Shown here piece by piece: positions 1 through 7,789 of a stretch of DNA of 18,986 bases. Source of the DNA: CAYTCZ01 sp964436315. Its GTDB lineage: Bacteria; Actinomycetota; Thermoleophilia; Gaiellales; Gaiellaceae. Below the pieces are notes generated by a model. It saw only the letters and a program-made list of their open reading frames with translations. It was not told the DNA's origin and searched no databases. The first letter of the stretch is position 1. Each line of letters opens with the position of its first letter. Location of the stretch: NCBI GenBank assembly GCA_964436315.1, contig CAYTCZ010000077.1:1-18986 (forward strand), in the 5' to 3' direction. A program made the position numbers and the translations under genes.

Positions 1-1221
1 TGGGATGTCGAGGGACGCGAGTACCTCGACACGATGTCCGGTTCCGCCGGGCCAGCGATGGTTGGGCATGCTCACCCGCGCGTCCAGGAAGCGGTCGCCA
101 GCCAGATGGCCAAGCTCCCGTCGGCAAACATCTTGCACCAGAGCACACCGGTGATCGCCTTCTGCAAGCGAATGGCCGAGATCGCGCCGCGAGGACTGAC
201 AAGAACCGTCCTCTGTGCGGGTGGAGGGGAGGCGATCGAGGCTGCCATCAAATTTGCCATGCGGGTGACCGGTCGCCCCGAGGTCATCGCCTTGACTGGG
301 TCGTACCACGGGATGTCCCTGGCACTCATGACACTCGGCGGCAACCCGGCACTTCGAGGCGGTGTGCCGGCCTCGGCCCAGTGGCCGACGTTCCGGCAGG
401 TGCCGAACGCCGATCCGTACCGACCTCCCCTAGGCTCGGAGGGCGGCTGGGAGGCTTCGGCCCACGCCCTCGAGACGGCCATCGACGCGGAGAGCTACGG
501 GCAAGTCGCGGCGTTCGTCATGGAGGTCGTCCAGGGGCCGTCTGGCCACGTCGTTTTTCCAGCCGAGTACTACGCGGAGGTCCAGCGGATCTGTCGCGAG
601 CGCGGCGTCCTCCTGATCGTCGACGAGATCCAGACGGCGCTCGCACGGTGCGGCTCGATGTGGGCGGTAGATCTCTTCGGTTTGGAGCCTGACATCTTGT
701 GCGTCGGGAAGGCCTTCGGGGGCGGAGTTCCATTCGGTGCGTTCGTCACGCGCGACGACCTCGTGAGCGACGGCCTCGAGTCCGAACCCTGGCACATTCT
801 GACGTTCATGAATCAGCCGCTCGGCGCGGCCGCAGCGCTCGCGGTGGTCGACGTCGTCGAGGGAGAGCAGCTCGTCGACCGCGCTCGGACGCTCGGCGAC
901 CACGCGACGCAGCGCTTTCAGGGGATGGCCGATCGATACGAGGTGATCGGCGATGTGCGTGGCCCCGGGCTCTTCATTGGTATCGACTTCGTCGAGGATC
1001 GTGATTCAAAGACGCCTGCAACCACGGCCTGTTCGGAGGCCTGGGAGTTCGCTCTCGATCGGGGCCTGCTCGCTCAGTTCGGCGGTGCCGGAAACGTGCT
1101 CAAGTTCAAGCCGCCGCTGACCGTTCCGGAGGGTGAGCTCGAGCAGATGCTCGACCTCGTCGAAGAAACGGCTGCCTTCATCGAGCAGCGCGTCCACAGC
1201 CGGACGGCGGTCCGAACCTAG
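1..1221 (+). CDS. Class III (PLP-dependent) aminotransferase, 5'-truncated
   Basis: The open frame runs in from the left edge: codons before the first ATG (position 34) read WDVEGREYLDT, the usual class III N-terminal motif, so the true start lies outside the window and 34 is not the start. The family transfers an amino group from an amine or amino acid to a 2-oxo acid using PLP in the cytoplasm. Visible motifs are GHAHPRV, CAGGGEAIEAAIKFA (PLP phosphate region), GSYHG, VDEIQT (Asp that contacts the PLP ring nitrogen) and VGKAFGGG (Schiff-base Lys). About 406 residues are present, close to full length. The substrate cannot be read: GABA/ornithine-type transaminases, 2,2-dialkylglycine decarboxylase and related enzymes share these motifs. 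It converges on the SDR gene, with paired hairpins in between. Its neighbours suggest amino-acid or amino-sugar catabolism. Confidence 0.9.
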   Translation, partial: WDVEGREYLDTMSGSAGPAMVGHAHPRVQEAVASQMAKLPSANILHQSTPVIAFCKRMAEIAPRGLTRTVLCAGGGEAIEAAIKFAMRVTGRPEVIALTGSYHGMSLALMTLGGNPALRGGVPASAQWPTFRQVPNADPYRPPLGSEGGWEASAHALETAIDAESYGQVAAFVMEVVQGPSGHVVFPAEYYAEVQRICRERGVLLIVDEIQTALARCGSMWAVDLFGLEPDILCVGKAFGGGVPFGAFVTRDDLVSDGLESEPWHILTFMNQPLGAAAALAVVDVVEGEQLVDRARTLGDHATQRFQGMADRYEVIGDVRGPGLFIGIDFVEDRDSKTPATTACSEAWEFALDRGLLAQFGGAGNVLKFKPPLTVPEGELEQMLDLVEETAAFIEQRVHSRTAVRT

Positions 1222-1261
1222 CGTCAGACAGGCGTCTGACGCGATCAGACGAGGGTCTGAC
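1222..1261. terminator. Two tandem hairpins between convergent genes
   Basis: Directly after the aminotransferase stop come CGTCAGAC-4 nt-GTCTGACG (1222-1241, perfect 8-bp stem) and then TCAGAC-4 nt-GTCTGA (1245-1260, 6-bp stem). The second overlaps the SDR stop codon. The 7-mer GTCAGAC and its complement alternate with regular 4-base spacers. There is no T-run, so this is a bidirectional terminator or mRNA-end structure by position rather than a classical intrinsic terminator. Confidence 0.5.
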
Positions 1262-2000
1262 CGCCGTCGAGCGGGATCACGGCACCCGTCAGCCAGGAAG
1301 CCGACGGGTTTGCGGAGAGGAAGTAGATCCACTCCGCGACCTCCTCGGCCGTACCCATCTGTCCGAGCGGAATCAGGCTGCGGAGGTGCTCGTACGCCTC
1401 GTCGAGGTCGTCGGCCCACACCTCGTGGATCGGCGTATCGACCGGGCCGAGCGCGAGGGCGTTCACCCGGATCCGCTCGGGTGCGAGTTCGAGCGCGAGC
1501 GTGCGGGTCAGGTACTCGAGCGCCGCCTTCGTCATCCCGTAGAGCGAGTTCTGCGGCTTCACGAGTTTCCCGACCGACGAGCTGATGTTCACGATCGCGC
1601 CCGCCTCCGAGGCCCGGAGCGCCGGCAGCGCCGCCTGTGTGAGCAAGAAAACGCTTCGGACGTTGACGGCGAGGTGCCGATCGATGTCTTCGAGGCTGTA
1701 GTCCGGAAAGAGTGCGACCTTGATCGTGGCCGCGTTGTTCACGAGCATGTCAATGCCGCCAAGTTCTGCACGCGTCGTCTCGACGATTCGCCGCGGGGCG
1801 TCGGCGTCGCCGAGGTCGCGCGGCAGTACGAGCGCCCGCGCTCCCGAGCCCTCGACGTCGGCCGCAACCTCTCTCAGTTTCTCTTCGCGCCTGCCGACAA
1901 GGACGACTGAGATCCCGCTCGCGGCGAACAGGCGCGCGGTCGCCGCTCCGATGCCCGTGCCGGCGCCGGTGACAATCGCGACTCGGTCGTCCGACGTCAT
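1245..2000 (-). CDS. Short-chain dehydrogenase/reductase (SDR)
   Basis: A 251-residue classical SDR, cytoplasmic, expected to oxidise or reduce a hydroxyl or carbonyl group with NAD(P). Visible are the Rossmann motif TGAGTGIG (residues 11-18), NNA near residue 88, the catalytic Ser in NISSS (140-142) and Y154-x3-K158. The C-terminal LDGGQTL is usual for the family. An Arg cluster (GRREEK, about 36-41) after the second strand may favour NADP, but this is a weak indication. The start is chosen at 2000 because it forms an ATGA overlap with the stop of the lactonase-like gene upstream; the longer open frame lacks SDR sequence. Overlap and order imply co-translation with the lactonase, so a sugar or sugar-acid substrate is a reasonable inference. 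The specific substrate is unknown. Confidence 0.9.
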   Translation of the reverse strand: MTSDDRVAIVTGAGTGIGAATARLFAASGISVVLVGRREEKLREVAADVEGSGARALVLPRDLGDADAPRRIVETTRAELGGIDMLVNNAATIKVALFPDYSLEDIDRHLAVNVRSVFLLTQAALPALRASEAGAIVNISSSVGKLVKPQNSLYGMTKAALEYLTRTLALELAPERIRVNALALGPVDTPIHEVWADDLDEAYEHLRSLIPLGQMGTAEEVAEWIYFLSANPSASWLTGAVIPLDGGQTLV

Positions 2001-3859
2001 GACGTGTCCGCCAACAGCATGGTGCCGAGGCCGTAGGGTTCGAGGGAGACTCGTTGACCGTCGACGACCACCTCCTGGCTGTCCGGTGTCAGATTCGCGA
2101 CGTGAACGTGGATTCCCCGCGAGTCCGCGAGGGCAAAGCCCACCGCCTCGAGCGGCGCGCTCGAATCGCAGTGGTGGACGCTCGCACCTTTCTTGTCGGC
2201 CAGCGCGGCAAAGACGTCGTAGAGGGGGAACGCCTCGCCGGGGCGCGACGGAAAGAGTTCCGGCTCGGGTGAGCCCTCTTCCCGCTCGATGACGCCGCGC
2301 CAACCGGTCGTCTCGTAGTACGTCACCGACTTGACCCCGCTCTCGACGAGGTACTTGACGCTCCCGAGTGTCCACGCGGCGCCAAACTGGGACATCTGGC
2401 GAGGATCCACCTGGGGCGGAAGGGTCCCCGGCGTCCGCTCAGGTTCTGGACCAACGAGATACGGATTCCAGCGCGGCTTGAAGGTCACCGCGCTCACGAC
2501 CAGCGGCAGGTCACCGGAAAACGAACGTGCGGTTTCGACCGTGTCGGCCTGCGGCTCGAGCGTCTCCATCAGTGACAGATCATCGAACGCGTGGATCTGA
2601 GGGTTCATCGACCAGTACACGCCGTCCATGGCGCTCGTATCCGGTCGGGTTCGATTCAGGTTGCAGAAGAACATGTCGGTGCCGCCGACGAACAGTGCGT
2701 CAGGCGCTGCGCCCTGGAGATAGTCGCGAGCGAGGTTGACGAGTGCTGCGGGCGTCGTCTCCTCCGGCGTCTGCGTTCCGGCTCCTTCCTTGACGACCAG
2801 GAACCGCGCGACGGGCACCTGACCGCCGAGCCGCGTTGCGAGTTCGACGAGATCCTCGACGGCGTCGTCTGAGACGAAGAGCCCAATCTCGAGCTGACAG
2901 CCGAGCGCGCGCGACTCCTCGATTGCGCGATCCAGTTCGATGTCGAACGTCACGTCGTCGAGGTGCAAATCGACGCGGAGGTGGTCGGGGGCGATGGCAC
3001 CGATGAGCTCAAGCTCTCGCGCTGTGAGGGCCTCGCCGTGACTCGCCAAGCCGAGCCCGATCGCTGGGAGCATCGTCCCGGTTGGCTCACCGACCGTGAG
3101 TTCCACCGGGCCTTCGCCGGTCACATCAGGTGCCGTGATGCCCGACGGACGGATCGTCACGCCCTGGGAGAACTCCTGGCCCGCGGTCGCGTCATGCGGG
3201 AAGCCCAGCGACAGGGGAGTGGAGTACGTCTTGTAGGAGCCGTCGATCCAGTTGCGCTGATCCTCCGTCTCGAACAGATCGCCCTCGAGCTCGAGCTCGA
3301 GCTGACCGTCGCCGATGCGGATCGTGAGGCCTGAGAATGCCGGGAAGATCGGCCAGAGGACGCCACCCTCGAAGGCCTGCGGGTAGACAAACTCGGGGAG
3401 CGTCCCGCTTATCGGCCCTTCGGGAGTCTGTGCCGTGTAGGGGCAACCGGCGTTCGTGCCCGGTGGATGGTGGATGCAAAACCCGATGCGGTTGTACTTG
3501 AAGTCTGTGTGTGCCTCACCGGTGATCGAGCACACGATCGTTCCGTCTTCGGAGCCGCCGATACGTGCGTGCCAGCTGAAGTCGATGTCGCTCGAGCGGT
3601 TCCGCCCGTCGAACTCGAGAGTGAAGTGATCGTCTGACGCTGCGAGCTCGAGGTTGTCGATCTGGTTTTCGAGCGTTCCCCAGCTCTCGTCCCGAATGGC
3701 GATATAGATGCGGCGAACGAGCTCGAGCGAGCCGGTCCGTATGTAGCGTAGATCGATTCCGTCGACAAGCGCGGTCACCGGGCCTGCCCGCACCGGCCGA
3801 AGCTCTGTCGGAGGCTCGGGTCGGCCTCGCAGGAGCTGGAAGTCGGTCCTTGCCGTCAC
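1997..3859 (-). CDS. D-apionate lactonase-like protein (ApnL family)
   Basis: A 620-residue protein. From memory it resembles the family of D-apionate lactonase (ApnL), which hydrolyses a branched sugar-acid lactone. Recalled family-like segments are VDGIDLRYIRTGSLELVRRIY near the N-terminus, EDQRNWIDGSYKTYSTPL in the middle and, near the C-terminus, VDPRQMSQFGAAWTLGSVKYL followed by SVTYYETTGWRGV. The layout fits an N-terminal beta-sandwich, a central TIM barrel and a small C-terminal beta domain. No signal peptide is seen, so it is probably cytoplasmic. The start is the GTG at 3859, preceded by GGAGGATCAG; the ATG 15 codons upstream has no comparable site. It is followed by the SDR gene with an ATGA overlap. 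Many members of this family are labelled hypothetical, so lactonase activity on apionate itself is an inference. Confidence 0.7.
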   Translation of the reverse strand: MTARTDFQLLRGRPEPPTELRPVRAGPVTALVDGIDLRYIRTGSLELVRRIYIAIRDESWGTLENQIDNLELAASDDHFTLEFDGRNRSSDIDFSWHARIGGSEDGTIVCSITGEAHTDFKYNRIGFCIHHPPGTNAGCPYTAQTPEGPISGTLPEFVYPQAFEGGVLWPIFPAFSGLTIRIGDGQLELELEGDLFETEDQRNWIDGSYKTYSTPLSLGFPHDATAGQEFSQGVTIRPSGITAPDVTGEGPVELTVGEPTGTMLPAIGLGLASHGEALTARELELIGAIAPDHLRVDLHLDDVTFDIELDRAIEESRALGCQLEIGLFVSDDAVEDLVELATRLGGQVPVARFLVVKEGAGTQTPEETTPAALVNLARDYLQGAAPDALFVGGTDMFFCNLNRTRPDTSAMDGVYWSMNPQIHAFDDLSLMETLEPQADTVETARSFSGDLPLVVSAVTFKPRWNPYLVGPEPERTPGTLPPQVDPRQMSQFGAAWTLGSVKYLVESGVKSVTYYETTGWRGVIEREEGSPEPELFPSRPGEAFPLYDVFAALADKKGASVHHCDSSAPLEAVGFALADSRGIHVHVANLTPDSQEVVVDGQRVSLEPYGLGTMLLADTS

Positions 3860-3982
3860 CTGATCCTCCCTCGCTCGATCACCTACAGCCCGCCACCTCG
3901 ACACGGACCCCGGGAGCGCGGGCGGCGGCGCCCGTGAGCATGACAGAGGTTCCGCACCGACGGCAGTCCACCTCCGCGCTTT

Positions 3983-4010
3983 TTGATCCGCGCGAGGAAC
4001 CGCGTATCAT
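3983..4010 (+). promoter_or_regulatory. Candidate sigma-70-type promoter of ridA-dadA
   Basis: TTGATC (3983-3988), a 16-base spacer and TATCAT (4005-4010) lie 62 bases before the ridA start. This places the transcript start near 4017 and leaves a leader of about 55 bases. Confidence 0.5.
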
Positions 4011-4020
4011 CTCCTCTTCT

Positions 4021-4034
4021 CATCAGATCAGATG
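4021..4034. promoter_or_regulatory. Candidate operator, 14-bp near-palindrome
   Basis: CATC-A-GATC-A-GATG equals its reverse complement at 12 of 14 bases; the two mismatches are the symmetric A positions. It sits immediately downstream of the predicted transcript start of ridA, where a repressor would block initiation. No regulator gene lies nearby to name the binding protein. Confidence 0.3.
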
Positions 4035-4072
4035 CTGTTTTCGCGATCAAGGACGAAACAAGAGGTGGCGCG

Positions 4073-4471
4073 ATGACCGAGAAGATCTCGATTGGCGGGC
4101 TTCCCGTTGGAGGGGCGGAGCCGATTCTCTCCACCGCGACTCGCTGGGGAGACCTCCTCTTCCTCTCGGGTCGAGCGGCCGTAAACCCGGACACCCTCGA
4201 AGTCGTCAGTGACGACTTCGATGAGCAGGCGCGCTTCACGCTCGACGAGGTCGTGCAGGTCCTCCGCGATGCCGGCTCGGGACCCGAACACGTTCTCCGC
4301 GTTATCTGCTACCTCGCCGATCGGAAGGACTTCGATGCCTGGAACCGTCATTACAGCGCGACGTTTCCGGCGCCGCGTCCAGCTCGGACGACGATCGTCT
4401 CCGACTTCGCCGTCGAGGGCCTGCTCATTGAGGTCGAGGTAACGGCGGGGATCCCCGGGGAAACGGGATGA
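4073..4471 (+). CDS. RidA/YjgF-family enamine/imine deaminase
   Basis: A 132-residue RidA-type protein. The family hydrolyses reactive enamine/imine intermediates, such as those released by PLP enzymes and amino-acid oxidases, to keto acids plus ammonia in the cytoplasm. Family signs are the SGRAAVNPDT segment, the conserved Arg in PARTTIV and the Glu in LIEVEVTA near the C-terminus. The ATG at 4073 is preceded by AGAGGTGG and gives the normal family length; the 30 extra codons upstream have no family sequence. Its stop overlaps the start of the DadA-like gene (ATGA), so the two are probably co-translated. That fits a role in finishing hydrolysis of the imino acid made by the flavoenzyme. Some subfamilies act on other substrates, so this pairing is an inference. 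Confidence 0.88.
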   Translation: MTEKISIGGLPVGGAEPILSTATRWGDLLFLSGRAAVNPDTLEVVSDDFDEQARFTLDEVVQVLRDAGSGPEHVLRVICYLADRKDFDAWNRHYSATFPAPRPARTTIVSDFAVEGLLIEVEVTAGIPGETG

Positions 4472-5769
4472 GCAGCCCCGGTCGCGTCGTCGTCATCGGT
4501 GGCGGCGTTGCCGGCCTGTTTTGCGCGTACTACCTCGCCAAACGCAACGTCGAGGTGGTGGTCGTCGAGGGCGAGCACGTTGGCAGCCCCGAGGCCTCGT
4601 CGTATGGAAACGGCGGCTGGATCTCGCCGGCTCAGGCCGGCCCGCTCCCCGAGCCCGGTTTGACCGTCTACGGCCTCCGCGCACTCGCTGATCGCGATTC
4701 AGCGCTCTACTTCAAGCGGAGCTACCTTCCGCGGGTCCTCCCGTGGCTCTGGCACTTCCGACGCTACTGCAACGAGCGCTCGCACGAACGGGGAACCGCC
4801 GCTCTGATCGGGCTCGGAAGCGAGGTATTCGAGCTGGTCGAGGCGATGGAAGCCGAGGGCATCGAGTTCGAGCTCTACCGGCTCGGGATGATCTGCGCCG
4901 CGGGCGACGAGGAGTCGGCGGGCAAGGTTCTCGAGAGCCTTCAGCCAATGCGCGAGTTCGGGTACGACATCCCGGAATCCCTTCTGATCGGAGACGACTT
5001 GCACGAGCTTGAGCCGGCCCTCTCCCAGCGAGTTCGGGCGGGCTTCCACATCAAGGAGTCGTGGCACGTCGAGCCGAGGAGTTACACCGCCGGCGTGGCC
5101 GGAGCCCTTCGGAAGGCCGGGGTCGAGATTCACGAGCAGACGAAGATCACCGGCTTCGATGTCGCGGATCGCTCGGTTCGGGCGGCAAAGACGGCCAACG
5201 GGGAGATCGAGGGCGATGCGTTTGTGCTGGCGGCCGGTTCGTGGACACGTCCACTGGCGGCGAAGCTCGGCGTGGATTTTCCGATGGAGCCGGGCAAGGG
5301 CTACACGTTCTTCATCCGACCGAAGCTGGTTCCGAAGCACGGGATCCTCTTCGCCGACATCCATGCGGGTGCGACGCCCCTCGGTGAGCGAGTCCGCATC
5401 GGCGGAACGATGGAGTTCAGCGGCTACAACACCGACGTCGACGATCGACGAATCGAGACGGTGTTTACCCTTGCGCGCGAGTACGTGAGTGAGCTCGAAT
5501 CACAGCAGATCGAGGAGCCTTGGGCCGGTATGCGTCCGATGCTGGCCGACGGACTGCCGGTGATCGATCGTGCCGTGCCCTGGGGGAACGCGTTCATCGC
5601 AACGGGCTACTCGATGCTCGGCATCACGCTGGCGCCTCCGGCGGGAAAGGCTCTGGCCGAACTCATCACGACCGGAACGCGACCGAAGGTGCTGGATCCG
5701 TTCCGCGTGGACCGGTTTGGCCGAAGCCCGCTCGATCGCGCCTACGGCGCGGTTCGGAAATCGGGTTGA
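4468..5769 (+). CDS. FAD-dependent D-amino acid dehydrogenase/oxidase, DadA family
   Basis: A 433-residue DAO-superfamily flavoprotein. It is expected to oxidise an amino acid or secondary amine to the imino acid and pass electrons to the respiratory chain or oxygen. The N-terminus has the dinucleotide fold IGGGVAG (residues 10-16) with E34 ending the second strand to bind FAD ribose. A SSYGNGGWISPAQAGP segment typical of DadA-like proteins lies near residue 48, and the C-terminal FAD segment WAGMRPMLADGLPVI...ATGYSMLGITLAP is intact. Length is normal for the family. The start overlaps the ridA stop by four bases. D-amino acids, hydroxyproline epimers or glycine-type amines are all possible substrates. 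It converges on the hydroxyacid dehydrogenase gene with only six bases between them. Confidence 0.88.
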   Translation: MSSPGRVVVIGGGVAGLFCAYYLAKRNVEVVVVEGEHVGSPEASSYGNGGWISPAQAGPLPEPGLTVYGLRALADRDSALYFKRSYLPRVLPWLWHFRRYCNERSHERGTAALIGLGSEVFELVEAMEAEGIEFELYRLGMICAAGDEESAGKVLESLQPMREFGYDIPESLLIGDDLHELEPALSQRVRAGFHIKESWHVEPRSYTAGVAGALRKAGVEIHEQTKITGFDVADRSVRAAKTANGEIEGDAFVLAAGSWTRPLAAKLGVDFPMEPGKGYTFFIRPKLVPKHGILFADIHAGATPLGERVRIGGTMEFSGYNTDVDDRRIETVFTLAREYVSELESQQIEEPWAGMRPMLADGLPVIDRAVPWGNAFIATGYSMLGITLAPPAGKALAELITTGTRPKVLDPFRVDRFGRSPLDRAYGAVRKSG

Positions 5770-5775
5770 CGCAGG

Positions 5776-6822
5776 CTACTGCTGCCCGCGAGCAACGTCG
5801 CGACGATGAATCCTGGTTTGGAAGTCCGGGTGGTCGAGAACCGCGGGGTTGACGAGGTGTTCAGGAACCCTGCCTGCCGCGACGTCGAGGATCGCCGCGC
5901 ACGTGCTCTCGACACAGCGCCGAAACAGCTCATCCGTGTAGCCAAGGGAGTGGGGAGCCACGACGACGCTGTCCAGTTCGAGGAGAGGGTCGTCAGGTGC
6001 AATTGGCTCCTGCTCGAACACGTCGAGTCCGGCTCCTGCAATCTGGCCCGACCGCAACGCATCCACCAAAGCCCCCTGATCGACGATCGGACCCCGTGCG
6101 ACGTTGATGAGGAATGCCCCCTTCTTCATCGATCCCAGTCTCGGCGCGTCGAGGAGATGATGTGTCTCGGGCTTGAGCGGACAGGCGACGACGACGAAGT
6201 CGGACGCGGCGAGCAACTCACCGAGTTCGACGTGCTCGACCCCGGCTGCTTGGGTATCGTCCGCGGTCAGTCGTGGGGTCGAGACGAGGGTCCTCATCCC
6301 GTACGGTTTCACGAGCCGAGCGACCTCACGACCAATGCGCCCGAATCCAATCACGCCCAACGTGCGATCGCTGAGGCCGACGCCGATGATGTCGAATCGC
6401 CCCTCTGCCCAGCGGCGCTCCACCACAGCGAGGTGCCTGGGGACGAGGCTGTGGCTCAGCGCGAGCATCAGCGCGAGTGCCGCAGAGGCCATCGGCCGGG
6501 GTGGACCGTCAGGGGTGATGGTGACCGCAACTCCACGGGCGGTGCATGCGTCGAGATCGATGAAGTCGAGGCCGACTCCGTGTCGTGCAACGAGAGCAAG
6601 GCGATCGGCCTTCTCGAGGCTTCGCGCAGTGACCTGGCTACTGAAATGGAACAGTGCGTCGTAGCCGTCGATCAACTCCGGGCCGAGTTCGGACCTGTCT
6701 TCGGCGAGGAACTCCCATTCGATGTCGGGCTCGGCCTCGAGGCGTTCGAGGCTGATTGGGGCAATCGCGAAGGAGCCGTCCGGGGCTCGGATATCTCGGG
6801 TGACGCCAACGCGGAATGCCAT
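5776..6822 (-). CDS. D-isomer-specific 2-hydroxyacid dehydrogenase
   Basis: A 348-residue NAD-dependent dehydrogenase of the phosphoglycerate/glyoxylate reductase superfamily, interconverting a 2-hydroxy acid and a 2-oxo acid. Visible are the Rossmann motif GFGRIG (159-164) and the catalytic set R243 (NVARG), E272 (EQEP) and H291 (APHS). There is no C-terminal ACT domain, so it is not classical regulated SerA. The start is the ATG at 6822, which begins the family N-terminus; the longer open frame upstream adds unrelated sequence. No Shine-Dalgarno is seen, and a TAGACT element about 10 bases upstream suggests a leaderless transcript. The substrate is not determinable. In this neighbourhood it could reduce the 2-oxo acid made by the DadA-like enzyme. 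Confidence 0.88.
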   Translation of the reverse strand: MAFRVGVTRDIRAPDGSFAIAPISLERLEAEPDIEWEFLAEDRSELGPELIDGYDALFHFSSQVTARSLEKADRLALVARHGVGLDFIDLDACTARGVAVTITPDGPPRPMASAALALMLALSHSLVPRHLAVVERRWAEGRFDIIGVGLSDRTLGVIGFGRIGREVARLVKPYGMRTLVSTPRLTADDTQAAGVEHVELGELLAASDFVVVACPLKPETHHLLDAPRLGSMKKGAFLINVARGPIVDQGALVDALRSGQIAGAGLDVFEQEPIAPDDPLLELDSVVVAPHSLGYTDELFRRCVESTCAAILDVAAGRVPEHLVNPAVLDHPDFQTRIHRRDVARGQQ

Positions 6823-6830
6823 CGCGCGAA

Positions 6831-6846
6831 GTCTAAGAGTGTCTAA
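6831..6846. repeat. GTCTAA direct repeat, 10-bp period
   Basis: GTCTAA occurs at 6831-6836 and 6841-6846, one helical turn apart, just upstream of the hydroxyacid dehydrogenase start (as TTAGAC on its strand). The proximal copy overlaps the possible -10 element, so the pair may be a promoter/operator element. It is short and could be chance. Confidence 0.25.
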
Positions 6847-6944
6847 CAGGGCTCGACACCTCGCCTGAGACGGAGTGGTTGGCGTCTCGTGGATACGGTG
6901 GTGTCGCGAAGAAACGTGCAATGGAGATCGAACGGAGGAGTGGA

Positions 6945-7772
6945 ATGCGACTAGTGACGTATGAGTATCAAGGGACGATCGGCGTTGGCATTCGTGTGCA
7001 CGACGGCGTTGTTCCCACCGGTCACGACGACATGGTTGAAGTCGTCCGGGCGGGATCCCTGCCCGAGCCAACCGGCAATCCATTCAAGCCGGACCGCATT
7101 CACGTCCCGATTCGTCCCGAGAAGGTCCTGTGCGCCGGAATCAACTTCCGAAGCCATGCAGAGGAGGTGCCGGGCGCCGTTCTACCAGAGGAGCCGTACT
7201 TCTTCGCGAAGCTACCGAATACGATCTGCGGCCCCGGTGACCCGATCGTGATCCCGACACCCGAGACCCAGACCGACTGGGAGGTCGAGTTCGCGTTCGT
7301 GATCGGGGAGCGGGCGAAACGGGTTGCGGCCGCCGACGCGATGGATTACGTCTACGGCTACACGCTGCTTCACGACGTCAGCGCCCGCGACATTCAGTTC
7401 GACTGGTCGAAGCGGACGCAGGACACCCAGATCATTCTGGGCAAGAACCCAGATACGTTCGCGCCCATCGGGCCGGAGATCGTGACGAAGGACGAGCTAA
7501 CCGATCCGAACAACGTCCGACTCGCGACGTACGTCAACGGCGAGCAGAAGCAGGATGGATCGACTGCGAACTGGTTGTTCCCGATGCCGGTTCTGATCGA
7601 GTTTCTGACCCAGGTCGTCACGCTCGAACCTGGCGACGTCGTCTCGACGGGGACACCCGCTGGGATCGGATTCTTCAAGGATCCACCCGAGTACCTGCGG
7701 CCTGGTGACGAGGTGACGATCGAGGGCGAGGGAATCGGACGGCTGACGAACCCGGTGGTCGCCGGCTGGTGA
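6945..7772 (+). CDS. Fumarylacetoacetate hydrolase (FAH) family protein
   Basis: A 275-residue FAH-fold enzyme. The family cleaves or hydrates 2,4-dioxo acids and related ring-cleavage or sugar-acid products with a divalent metal. Visible are CAGINFRSHAEE (residues 63-74), metal ligands E113 and E115 in DWEVEFAFVIG, D144 in HDVSARD, GKNPDTFAPIGP, and STGTPAGIGFF near the C-terminus. The ATG at 6945 is chosen because GGAGGAG lies four bases upstream and it gives the usual N-terminus; a TTG at 6879 would add 22 unrelated residues. Fumarylpyruvate hydrolase, 2-keto-4-pentenoate hydratase-like and sugar-derived diketo-acid hydrolase roles are all compatible. It is divergent from the hydroxyacid dehydrogenase and converges on the damaged P450 gene. 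Confidence 0.88.
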   Translation: MRLVTYEYQGTIGVGIRVHDGVVPTGHDDMVEVVRAGSLPEPTGNPFKPDRIHVPIRPEKVLCAGINFRSHAEEVPGAVLPEEPYFFAKLPNTICGPGDPIVIPTPETQTDWEVEFAFVIGERAKRVAAADAMDYVYGYTLLHDVSARDIQFDWSKRTQDTQIILGKNPDTFAPIGPEIVTKDELTDPNNVRLATYVNGEQKQDGSTANWLFPMPVLIEFLTQVVTLEPGDVVSTGTPAGIGFFKDPPEYLRPGDEVTIEGEGIGRLTNPVVAGW

Positions 7773-7783
7773 TTCCGGCCGGC
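7761..7783. terminator. Weak inverted repeat at the FAH/P450 convergent junction
   Basis: GCCGGC at 7761-7766 and 7778-7783, separated by 11 bases, can form a stem spanning the FAH stop codon. There is no T-run. Terminator function is suggested only by its convergent position. Confidence 0.25.
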
Positions 7784-7789
7784 TCCCGT

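Noticed and set aside
3276..3304. GAGCTC/CTCGAG-rich repeat run
   Set aside because: It lies inside the lactonase-like gene and encodes alternating Leu-Glu (LELELEG) of a beta strand; codon repetition explains it.
5806..6846. 346-codon plus-strand open frame opposite the hydroxyacid dehydrogenase
   Set aside because: It is the antisense shadow of a gene with intact catalytic and NAD-binding motifs, and it shows no recognisable protein features of its own.
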